DNA of 64,000 nucleotides from Plenodomus lindquistii (taxonomy: Eukaryota > Ascomycota > Dothideomycetes > Pleosporales > Leptosphaeriaceae), in contig JANUWI010000001.1 in assembly GCA_025504975.1 (NCBI GenBank), forward strand, positions 4,588,001 through 4,652,000, read 5' to 3'. Under the pieces are notes generated by a model. The model did not search any database. It was given only the letters and a program-made list of their open reading frames with translations, and had not been told where the DNA came from. The first letter of the stretch is position 1. Every line of letters begins with the position of its first letter. The position numbers and the translations under genes were made by a program. Positions 1-8,246 of the stretch are shown in pieces.

Positions 1-411
1 GACATGCGCAACGGCCTATTCATCGACATTACCGGACTGAGCGAAATACATCCCGACACGCACCCTGGAATCTGGAGCTGCAAGAATTACCACATGTACA
101 GGACGACGGAGCTATATCCTATGCGCGAGACCATGTTTGAAGGCGTCAGGGCGAAAGTGCCATATGACTATGACAAAATTCTTATAGATGAGTATCAGGA
201 GAAGGCGTTGATTGAGACGAATTTCAATGGGTATGTCGCAAATGACAAGAACACGACTTTACAGTGACTAACAGGAAGTAGGCATCGGTGGGATATGGAG
301 CTCAGGGAGTGGGTGCAGACGGAAGAAACAAAGGCACAGAAGGAGAAGGAGCGCAGGGAGAAAGAAGCAGCAGAGGAAAAGCAGAAGATGGAGCAAGCGA
401 AGCTGGATTAG
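1..411 (+). CDS. LicD/Mnn4-like family protein, 3' end only
   Basis: The frame is open from base 1, so the gene starts outside the window. The visible part reads DMRNGLFIDITGLSE and then LIDEYQEKALIETNFNG, typical of the C-terminal part of fungal LicD-family proteins (phosphocholine or mannosylphosphate transfer in the secretory pathway; yeast Mnn4 is the best-known relative). A short intron is inferred at 231-281 (GTATGT donor, GACTAAC branch site, TAG acceptor). Splicing gives NG|HRWDMELREWVQ, a normal family ending, followed by a Lys/Glu-rich charged tail (KEKERREKEAAEEK) and a TAG stop at 409-411. Without splicing, translation would stop at 267. A K/E-rich tail is also known in yeast Mnn4. 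Family assignment is fairly sure; substrate is unknown. Confidence 0.75.
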
Positions 412-869
412 TGGGCTAGCTGGCCGTAACGTTTTCTTGTTGTTGTACGCATTAGCATTTTGCATTGTCGGCGCAGATTACTTGTGTAAGTTTGGGAATT
501 TTGATTGTTGAGCAATGTATTGATACCCGGTGGTGCGAGAGAGGGGCCGGTGTGCATCTATCGCGTGCAAGCATTGTTCTCATCTACTTTGAGAGGCGAT
601 CCGATATACATTGTGAGATCTGAGTCTACGCTGTGTCTTCAAGAGGGTGAATAGTGATCGCGCCGAAGCCAAGACGATGACAAATGCCGGTGCTCGGTCG
701 TGGAAGACTTGCAGAACGTCACCGAAACCACCAACGGCGCCGTGTCAGCCACACGCTGCGAAGCTTTATATCTTGATCTTCGACTAATCTTGCCACTGAC
801 CCATACAGTAGAATATACAGTACGCAGTGCCATTTACATCTCAACCCTCCCAGATTTTGCAAGTCCATC
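412..869. other. Intergenic region, no gene seen
   Basis: This stretch lies between the LicD-like stop and the WLM protease start. Short reading frames on both strands show no family resemblance. It should hold the LicD-like 3' UTR and the protease promoter; I see no clear TATA box. Confidence 0.5.
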
Positions 870-1913
870 ATGCCCGACGCCGAATCGCCATCCGCGTCCA
901 CAGCATCTGCAGACGACCTGCAGGTCACGTTAACACATCATGGCAAGCCCATCACTTTAGCCTTCGCACAAGATGCCACGATCTCCGACCTCTCAGATCG
1001 CGTCGCAGACACCCTCTCCATCCCAGCCTCCAATCAGAAATTCCTCCTCGCCTCCAAACACGGCCTCCAGAAGCCGCCCTTCAGAGATCCCACCCTCCCA
1101 CTCAGCGACGTCGCCTCGAAGAAGATCACCCTCATGGGCAGCACCACCGCCGAGATCTCCTCTCTCAACGCAACTATTACCGCTGCCTCTGCGCCCCGGC
1201 GACCCGGTCCTATCAAAGCCGCCACACCTGCCCGCCGGCGCGACTACAAGAAGATCCAAGACGAAGCGCAATACACTTTCCACACCCTCCGTCCGTTACC
1301 GTACCTCCCCAACCCCGAGCGCTCTCTCCGCTTCCTCGAACGCCTACGCGACGACGAGGGCATCAAAGCCGCAATGCGCACACACAAGTTCAGCGTTCCG
1401 CTCCTCACAGAAATGGACCCTGCCATGCACACGACTCAAGAATCGCGCACCCTCGGATTGAACAGAAACCAAGGCGAAGTCATTGAGCTGCGGCTCCGGA
1501 CCGACGCGTATGATGGGTACAGAGACTACAAGACGATTCGCAATACGCTATGTCACGAGTTGGCGCACAATGTCTGGGGACCTCATGATCGCAATTTCTG
1601 GGACCTGTGTAAGCAGATTGAACGAGAGGTTGCGAGGGATGATTGGAAGAGCGGAGGGAGGAGTGTGGGCGATGTCGAGTATTATGAACCCGGTGGGGAG
1701 GAAGAGGTACATGACCATGGGGGGTGGACGGGTGGTGAGTTCACGCTGGGTGGTGCGAGTAGTGGCGGAGCGACGGCTGTGGGTGCGGGGGGAGCGAGTG
1801 TGTCCATGGGAGGGCTGAGTAGACGAGAGGTGCTTGCTAAGGCGGCAGAGGAGCGGATGAAAAGGACAAAGAGGGCCGAGGAAGATACTGGAGGGTCTGG
1901 GAGCTCTTCTTAA
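870..1913 (+). CDS. Ubiquitin-like/WLM domain metalloprotease
   Basis: A 347-aa single-exon protein. Residues about 17-95 form a ubiquitin-like domain (DLQVTLTHHGKPITLAF onward). Residues about 120-270 form a WLM (Wss1p-like metalloprotease) domain with the zinc site HELAH at 229-233 and a further His at 239 (HELAHNVWGPHDRNFW). The C-terminal third is Gly/Ser-rich with a basic end. WLM proteases include yeast Wss1, which cleaves DNA-protein crosslinks near SUMO or ubiquitin. Proteins with this Ub-like plus WLM order are known in fungi and plants, so a proteolytic role at ubiquitylated or DNA-bound targets is inferred. The start is the first ATG of the frame, just ahead of the Ub-like fold. 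Family is certain; substrate is not known. Confidence 0.9.
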   Translation: MPDAESPSASTASADDLQVTLTHHGKPITLAFAQDATISDLSDRVADTLSIPASNQKFLLASKHGLQKPPFRDPTLPLSDVASKKITLMGSTTAEISSLNATITAASAPRRPGPIKAATPARRRDYKKIQDEAQYTFHTLRPLPYLPNPERSLRFLERLRDDEGIKAAMRTHKFSVPLLTEMDPAMHTTQESRTLGLNRNQGEVIELRLRTDAYDGYRDYKTIRNTLCHELAHNVWGPHDRNFWDLCKQIEREVARDDWKSGGRSVGDVEYYEPGGEEEVHDHGGWTGGEFTLGGASSGGATAVGAGGASVSMGGLSRREVLAKAAEERMKRTKRAEEDTGGSGSSS

Positions 1914-2645
1914 GCCGTCAGTGTGATTTCTTCCGTCCCCTGCTATGCTTGCGCTCCTGGTTGTTGCGTATACCCGTCTCGTGCACGCTATAGATTTCCA
2001 GCACGGTCTTGTAGGTGTGTTTTCATCACAGCATCACACAGCTCGTTATACCTTGCCCTCTTTGGCGCTATCATTATGTCTAGTTTTCCAATCAAGATCC
2101 ATTCAGGACGTTTCCTTTACATTTTAGCCAATGGCGGAGCTCGTTGATCTGCATTTTCTGTGCCGCCCAATTCCGAAGCATAACCCCCGTTTTCGACAAT
2201 AACCCCACAGACTCGGCATGTTTCTCCAACTTTAAGGTTTGGAGCTAGCCACGCTCCGCATGTCCGGTGTCAACGTCACTTGTCGAACTTCACGTCTTTC
2301 TTCTTGCACACTGCACTTCTGCGTTGTATATTTACAAAATTGTGGTCGTTTCATGCTACTGCACACTCCTGGCCCAGAATTCTAGTCGCACTGATACAAT
2401 TGCTCAACGATCGCGTTCTGCTGAGGCTCATCATACCATATCGTCACCGAGTCAAGCTCATTGCCTACCTTCAGAAAGTCTTTGAAAAGCAGTACGGCCC
2501 TGTTTGTATAATCACCGCTTTCAGACCCTGTAGGCTGCCGCCTTTGACAAAGCCTCACAACACGTCGACTGACCCATTGCACAAGTCAACCACACACCAA
2601 CTCCATCTCTCATTGCTTCCACTCAATCGTATCCTCAGCAACACA
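1914..2645. other. Intergenic region, no gene seen
   Basis: Between the WLM protease stop and the small membrane-protein ATG. A frame stays open from about 2280 into the next gene, but its translation has no recognisable features and the membrane protein starts naturally at 2646. Probably 3' UTR plus promoter. Confidence 0.5.
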
Positions 2646-2924
2646 ATGGGATGGTTCGTACCCTTCGTTGTTGTTCTTGCGCTGGCCTGGGCTGCCGTTG
2701 GTGTATTCATCGCCCGTTGGCTCAAACAAGCTGGCCACACCAAGCCGTTCAAGGGACGCGAACTCAGCAGTCGCGAATTGTATGGCGGAGGAGCTGGGTA
2801 TGGGAGGGAGGATCAGGGGTTCGTTGGGAGTGTGTCGCATGCGTATGAACAGAGCGGTAGTGGTGCAAGGCGGCCGATTGGGCTGGGTCAATTTGGGCAG
2901 GGTGGGGTAAAAGGACTGCAGTGA
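2646..2924 (+). CDS. Small single-pass membrane protein, 92 aa
   Basis: The ATG at 2646 (context CACAATGGG) opens a 92-aa protein. It starts with one hydrophobic segment (about residues 3-26, FVPFVVVLALAWAAVGVFIA) and continues with a basic then Gly-rich hydrophilic tail ending GQGGVKGLQ. I do not recognise a named family. The organisation resembles small, conserved but uncharacterised fungal tail proteins of the ER or mitochondria. The same frame is open upstream to 2280, but those codons look non-coding, so the internal ATG is preferred. Coding status rests on the clean membrane segment and the neighbouring + strand genes. Confidence 0.6.
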   Translation: MGWFVPFVVVLALAWAAVGVFIARWLKQAGHTKPFKGRELSSRELYGGGAGYGREDQGFVGSVSHAYEQSGSGARRPIGLGQFGQGGVKGLQ

Positions 2925-3704
2925 GCTGTAGGAGGGCTACGCGGAGGTGGAATGAATATGAGCAAGAAGAAGACAATCAATGTTCATCTGTAGTAGGCGT
3001 AATCAGGAGATTGACGGTGCTCGAGGTGTTGTGCAAAGCGAGGGGCTTGCAATTGGTACGTCGCGACCTCCACCCACCTCAAGCCACTGCGAGATCATCC
3101 ACGACACTGACACCGCCAGAGGCTACATGCGATCCACAAGAAATGACCTTGATGTCATCTCGAAGTCCCCTACGCTACGTCTACGTCTTTGCTTCTCCTC
3201 GGGTGATTGGTTGAGGGTGGGGTGCGTCATATTGAGCGTTTGTCCACACCAAAACCCTCTTTCACTTCGACATCACGGCCTGTGCACCAACCATGGCCGC
3301 ATGTCGCTAGCGTCGCATTTTTCTCTCTCCCACTGTCATATAAACCCCTCTCCCCCCGCCCCGTCCTCGAGCTTTTACAACCACCGCACACTCTTTGCAC
3401 TGCGTCCCCAACATCATCACAGCCGCCAGAGTTTGCGAACCCTCCACACCCTCGATCGAGCAAACGCTCCACTTGTCAAGCATACGAGTAGGTGCCGCCA
3501 CTACAGTCGCCCTGCGATTGCGCACTCTCGACTTTGCTACCCCCCACACAAACACTCACTCAAGCAGCACGCTCGAGGCACCTCTGTACGTTCGACCCAA
3601 CCTTTTCACGTTTCTTCACATCGCATTCACTGCACACAACGTTTTTTTGTATATATACTCTAATCGCTTTTCACGAATTATACAAAGGCCTCGTGTCTAA
3701 CCAC
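2925..3704. other. Intergenic/promoter region upstream of the 911-aa gene
   Basis: No convincing gene. The last 300 bases are rich in C, T and A, as in ascomycete promoters, and end in a TATA-like run followed by the ATG at 3705. The long frame running in from 3492 has no protein-like character before 3705. Confidence 0.5.
3650..3658 (+). promoter_or_regulatory. TATA-like element upstream of the 911-aa gene
   Basis: A TATATATAC run 47-55 bases before the ATG at 3705, directly after a T-run. Its position supports 3705 as the translation start rather than the earlier in-frame ATG at 3492. Confidence 0.4.
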
Positions 3705-6440
3705 ATGATCACAGTCTTCACCGGTGCCGCCGCCACCACCGCCGCCGCCACCTTTTCGACAGCGGGTAGCCGTGTTTACACTTCGGTCATGCCTTCTACC
3801 ATCTACACTGATCCTGTCAAGGCCAGCAGAGTCCCCTCCCATGCGGCACGCGTAGTCAAGTCAGTTGCACAGCGTGTTGTTCGGGCTAGTGCATCGCGCG
3901 TTTCTTCTGCGGCTAGGTCTGCGACTGGTACTTCGACCACAAGCGCACCAGGTGTAGGTCAACCTAAGCCATGGCACCCTATCCAAACCGCCCGTAAGGT
4001 CACCGAGTACGCCATGTCCGGCCTCCCCCTCCCAACCCATCTCTCGGACTGGGCCATCATCGTGGGCGCAATCTTAGTCGGCGAAGCTGCGCACTACGTC
4101 TGGCTCAGGAGGAGTGAGAAGCGTATACGCGCTGCCGTTCTGCGTTTGGCACAGACGGTGGCCATGTACCCAGAAGACTACTGGCACAAGCAACTGACCG
4201 AAAATTTCGAGTGGACCGTCGCCATGTTTGAAAAGGTGGTCAAGCAGATGATGCACGACGACGTCGGACTGTCCAAGTCCGAAGCCGACATAGTCATCGC
4301 TGGACACAAGCGAAATCTGGAGCAGGTTGCAATCACTTTCCGTGAACAGGATAAGCGCCAGAAGCTTAACGCAGGTCCTTTGATCATGGTCACTGCCACG
4401 TCAACATCCACCTCCACCTCTTCCTCTTCATCATCATCATCATCATCATCATCCGCCTCGGGTCCCATTCCCTTCCCGTTCATTGCGCCCGCACAGAAGG
4501 GACCGCAACAGCCATCCGCCCCACCTCCACGCTCTTCCCTTGCACCACGCCAGAAGACTGCCGGCAACAAGCGCAGTGTTCCTCTAGGAGGCCCTTCGTT
4601 TACCCCTCCAGCCCCTGCGCGCCCTACCAAGAAGACAAACGTTGACAATCTCGAGTGGAGTCCATGGAACGAGGAGAATGAGTTGAGTCCGAGCCGCAAC
4701 ATCCTTGACAACTGCCCTGAAGGCGGACCCTTCGCGCCGAGGGAGTTCTCTGAGAAGTTTGAGAACACTTTGATGGCGTTGAACCGACAACAACAGGCCA
4801 ACGTCCAGGCTGCACCAGCACCTCCGACCACGCTTTCAGACTCCGAGTCAAACACTCCTCCTGGCACTCCTCCCCTCCAGTCTTCCTTTGATTGGGCTCA
4901 GTTTGCATCACCAGCAACCTCACCATCTCCTCCCCCGCCACCGCAAGACCTTGGTGACAGCCTGTCTTCAAATTATGTCAACGGTGATATGCCTCGGAGC
5001 TCTCCACCACCACGACCAGTGGCGCCGACTCCTTCCAGGGGCTATGGCTTTGACTACGGTGACCCCGAGGTGTTTTCATCTTCGGAGACATCGTCATCCC
5101 CTGCCGATGAATCAACCTCGAACTACATCCAAAGACTTGCACGAAGCAGACAAGATTCAGAAGCATCAAGGTGGCTGGATGAAGTCATGGAGAAAGCGAA
5201 CGATCCAAACGCCCTGGGCAACCGCCCATACGAGTCACCGGTCCTAGGAACACCACTTGATCCTAAGCGGGGTTCGTTGAAGAGGAAGATGCTAGTGCAT
5301 GATTCGGAGCAGAAGCGAAAGCAGGCCAAGGACGACATGCTTCCCACCATCTTCGAGGGCAGCTCCCCGCCGGTCACGGGTCCGCGGATGCCAAAGCACT
5401 ACCTGAAGAGGAACAACAGCTTCTGGAACCAGATTTGGGCTGATAGGAAGAAGCGAGCGCTCGGGAAGGAGCTCTTTCCACGCAGGCGGTCCGAGTCAAT
5501 CCAGGAGGCTCGGGAGGCTCGACAAGGTGGAAGTTCACTTCTCGTCCACCCTGACCTTGCAAACGAGATCGCCGCGCTGTCCTCCTCACAGCTGTTCATG
5601 GACACCGGTATCGATGAGGATGAGCTTCGGCGATTGGAGCAAGAAAACGATGAGTTCTTTGGGTCAGATGGGGAGATACACCTCACTGACCATGCGGGTG
5701 ACGTTGACATGGACGCACCAGTGCCAGCTGCAGATGGTACTGGGGCTGAAGTGTCGACGTTGCCTCCAAAGACTCCGTTCGCTCCGGTGACTCCTCCAGC
5801 ACCAGCCGCACAGCAGACTCCTCTTGGCCGCTTCCCCGCCAACCTCGCTGACTTTTCCGCTGGGCCGTTCACACTGGGGACGCCACCGCGCGAGAACACG
5901 CGAATCTTCGTGCGACCTGACTCGCCAGCAGTGCAAGAGTCGTCTCCGTCGGCCACCCAGGACATCCCAATCGACTCCCACCCCTCTGTCGCGGATTCCT
6001 CGCCCGTAGCTAGGCGCTCACCTCCTCCTCCAGCAGCAGAAGAAGAAGCAGACAAGGAGATGACCCCACTGCGGAGAAGTACGCGCACAGTTCGCACTCG
6101 TCAAGCAGCCAGCCAGGCACCATCTTCCGTCGCTGAAGAGTCGGCGCCCACTTCCAGCGGCGCACGTCGTCAACGCCCGGCTCCAAAGTCCAAGATCCCA
6201 AGGGCAGCTGCCTCGGCCAACACACGCCAGAAGCGTGCGGCGCGAGCCTCGTCTTCGGTGGCATCAGCAAGCACCAGTGCAGCACCCGCGCAACGAAAGC
6301 GTCGGGCTGCCTCCACCACTCCTGCACCAGCACCAGCACCAGCAACCCCCGCACCCACCAGGACCGGCGCCCCTGCAACCCCTGGCTCGACCAGGAGGAG
6401 CACGCGACCGACTCGATTCACTCAGAAGTACGGCAGGTAG
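3705..6440 (+). CDS. Large low-complexity protein with one membrane segment (911 aa)
   Basis: I do not recognise this protein. From the ATG at 3705, residues about 1-100 are Ala/Ser/Thr-rich and basic. A hydrophobic stretch near residues 110-130 (LSDWAIIVGAILVGEAAHYVW) could span a membrane. It is followed by a structured-looking part (about 130-225, WLRRSEKRIRAAVLRLAQ to HKRNLEQVAITFREQDKR), the most conserved-looking block. A serine run (about 240-255) is encoded by a TCA/TCC microsatellite at 4425-4455. The rest is Pro/Ser-rich and disordered, with short basic blocks (SLKRKMLVH, WADRKKRALGKELFPRRR) and a strongly basic C-terminus ending RPTRFTQKYGR. The basic tail suggests nucleic-acid or chromatin contact, and the membrane segment suggests a nuclear-envelope or ER location; both are inferences. 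ATGs at 3705 and 3786 are both plausible starts. Confidence 0.75.
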   Translation: MITVFTGAAATTAAATFSTAGSRVYTSVMPSTIYTDPVKASRVPSHAARVVKSVAQRVVRASASRVSSAARSATGTSTTSAPGVGQPKPWHPIQTARKVTEYAMSGLPLPTHLSDWAIIVGAILVGEAAHYVWLRRSEKRIRAAVLRLAQTVAMYPEDYWHKQLTENFEWTVAMFEKVVKQMMHDDVGLSKSEADIVIAGHKRNLEQVAITFREQDKRQKLNAGPLIMVTATSTSTSTSSSSSSSSSSSSASGPIPFPFIAPAQKGPQQPSAPPPRSSLAPRQKTAGNKRSVPLGGPSFTPPAPARPTKKTNVDNLEWSPWNEENELSPSRNILDNCPEGGPFAPREFSEKFENTLMALNRQQQANVQAAPAPPTTLSDSESNTPPGTPPLQSSFDWAQFASPATSPSPPPPPQDLGDSLSSNYVNGDMPRSSPPPRPVAPTPSRGYGFDYGDPEVFSSSETSSSPADESTSNYIQRLARSRQDSEASRWLDEVMEKANDPNALGNRPYESPVLGTPLDPKRGSLKRKMLVHDSEQKRKQAKDDMLPTIFEGSSPPVTGPRMPKHYLKRNNSFWNQIWADRKKRALGKELFPRRRSESIQEAREARQGGSSLLVHPDLANEIAALSSSQLFMDTGIDEDELRRLEQENDEFFGSDGEIHLTDHAGDVDMDAPVPAADGTGAEVSTLPPKTPFAPVTPPAPAAQQTPLGRFPANLADFSAGPFTLGTPPRENTRIFVRPDSPAVQESSPSATQDIPIDSHPSVADSSPVARRSPPPPAAEEEADKEMTPLRRSTRTVRTRQAASQAPSSVAEESAPTSSGARRQRPAPKSKIPRAAASANTRQKRAARASSSVASASTSAAPAQRKRRAASTTPAPAPAPATPAPTRTGAPATPGSTRRSTRPTRFTQKYGR
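4425..4455 (+). repeat. TCA/TCC trinucleotide microsatellite encoding poly-serine
   Basis: Tandem TCA codons with a few TCT/TCC variants inside the 911-aa gene, read in the serine frame. Such runs change length easily between isolates. Confidence 0.8.
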
Positions 6441-6487
6441 GTCTGCGGACTACCTTGCCCGTGACGGATGAGATGACAACGATCCTC

Positions 6488-7165
6488 CTGAGACTATATT
6501 GGGGGGATCGAGAGACTGCTGGATAGACTTCGACGATACATGCACTGGCCTTCGGGTTACAAGTGCCCGTTCGAAGTAACGCTCTGAGACTATATTGGAG
6601 CAAGTGCTGAGACAACCCTCTGAGACTACATTGGGGGGATCGAGAGACTGCATACACTTCGACGGTACGCGTACTGGCCTCCGGGTTACAAGTGCCCTTC
6701 CGAAGTATGAAGTCCTTGCTCTGAGCCCACATTGGAGCCGCTGCCGAAGAATCGCCTGAGCCTATATTGGAGCAACAACACGACATTCGACGGTACGCAC
6801 AGTTCGCCTGTTTCGAACTAACTCCCGCTCTGAGCCTACATTGGAGCAACAATACAGACGTCCGACGGATGCATACTTTGCCTATGGATTGCCAGTATCC
6901 TTTTCGAACCCCCGTTCTGAGCCTACATTGGAGCAACTGTGCAAAGCCTTGCCTGAGACTATATTGGAGCGAGCACGACGACGCAAAGACATTCGAAGAT
7001 ACGCATACTTGGCCTGCAGGCTACAAGTGTCCTTTCGAAACCCTGCTCTGAGACTATATTGGGGCAGGCTGGAGTTGAGAATGGTTCGAGGGTACGCGCA
7101 CGGGTGGCCTTGATTGATCGCGATGGTGCCCTCTCGAACCAGATTTGAGATTTGGTATTGGAGGT
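6488..7165. repeat. Two-module degenerate satellite array (A and B modules)
   Basis: Two short sequences alternate just after the 911-aa gene. Module A is a 17-mer, CTGAGMCYAYATTGGRG, at 6488, 6584, 6620, 6721, 6756, 6830, 6917, 6953 and 7048, with a decayed copy near 7144. Module B, about 48 bp, starts with TTCGANGRTACGC and ends with a GTGYCCNTTCGAA-like sequence; copies lie near 6528, 6658, 6785, 6858, 6990 and 7084. A copies come at alternating short (35-36 bp) and long (74-101 bp) spacings, the long gaps holding module B, so a higher-order unit of about 132-137 bp is visible. ATTGG (inverted CCAAT) is kept in all ten A copies. Reading frames across the array differ between copies, so it is probably non-coding. 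Confidence 0.85.
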
Positions 7166-8246
7166 GGACTTTGGGGGGTTTTTTTTGAAGGGAGAGGTGC
7201 CTTTTTTGAACCATTGCTGGAACTACGTTGGAGGATCTGGTTACAGGGAGCTTGGGAATGGGTTTGTTTTGGATTGCTGGACTTGCGGTGTTTTTGCTTG
7301 GGATTCGCTTCTTGAGATACCCCATTTTACGAGACTTGTTTCTCGAGATAGTACTTTTTGCATGCGTACACCAGTGTTGATTAATTTGGCTTTGTGTGAA
7401 GATATGTGGGTTTGAAAACTTGTGTATGAGTCTATTGATGTAGTGCAGGAACGAGCTGTTGTAGATGTGTGATGTATATTGACCCAATCTGTGTACGTGG
7501 CACTGAACTGGTGTATCGTAAAGATGATTGGCAGAGGGCAGCTCACAGGTTAGTAAGTTAGTGGATCACGGGAGGTTGCATGGCCAGACACGATATTGGG
7601 TTAAAGCCGGGACTGGAGCTACCGAAGCTATTCCGAGTGACAGACAAGACATGCGCAGCACTACAGTGTAGCACATGGCGAGAAACCCCAGACGGACTGA
7701 CCTTGTGAGAGAGCGCCCGCCTCTTGCCATGTTCGCAGGCACCGGACCCCTTGTATAGCGCCAGTGTGTCCTCGGTCGCCCTCCGCAGCACCTCCGCTTT
7801 CGCCGATCGCATCCTGTCCATGTCCACGGCGCAGTCGCAACCGCCATTCCTCGCCCACTACGCTCGCAGCCGTCCCGTGACATTGCGCGCCTCGAAGCGA
7901 TTCACCGCGTGCACGTAGCAAGATCCAGAGGCCCCGGCGTCCAGTTACCATTGCGCGCTACCACGAAAGCAAATATTTGCCCCCGTGCCCTTGGGCGAGG
8001 CCATCGCGTCGCACGCGTCAGGTGAAGCACGACATTCACTCTGAAGAGAAAGAGGAGGCTGGAGCGGCTGCTTGGGAGGTTTTTGGTGCGCGTGCGCCCT
8101 GTACTATGAGGTAAACAAGGGCCCAAGTGTGTGGACATCGTCGCCTGGTAGAGGCCTTGGGAATCGCTTAGCGTGGCTGCTCTCATTGAATCTTCGCAAC
8201 CTCCACCTTCGCTCCGCAGCGCCCCACCGCGCCCCCAATCGCCACC
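7166..8246. other. Region between the repeat array and SET2, no gene seen
   Basis: Bases 7166-7550 are T/G-rich and hold one more decayed A-like sequence (about 7212-7236). Bases 7560-8246 are GC-rich and open in several frames on both strands, but none gives a protein-like translation. This should contain the SET2 promoter and 5' UTR. Confidence 0.5.

Noticed and set aside
3492..3704. Earlier in-frame start of the 911-aa gene at 3492
   Set aside because: A TATA-like run lies between this ATG and 3705, and the translated stretch is not protein-like.
6418..6936. 172-codon - strand frame across the satellite array
   Set aside because: The translation only repeats the array (SRSPQYSLR, TCNPKAS). 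Other copies of the array are in different phases, so coding is unlikely.
6488..7064. CRISPR-like array
   Set aside because: Repeats are degenerate, spacing alternates, spacers are themselves repeated, and the genome is eukaryotic.
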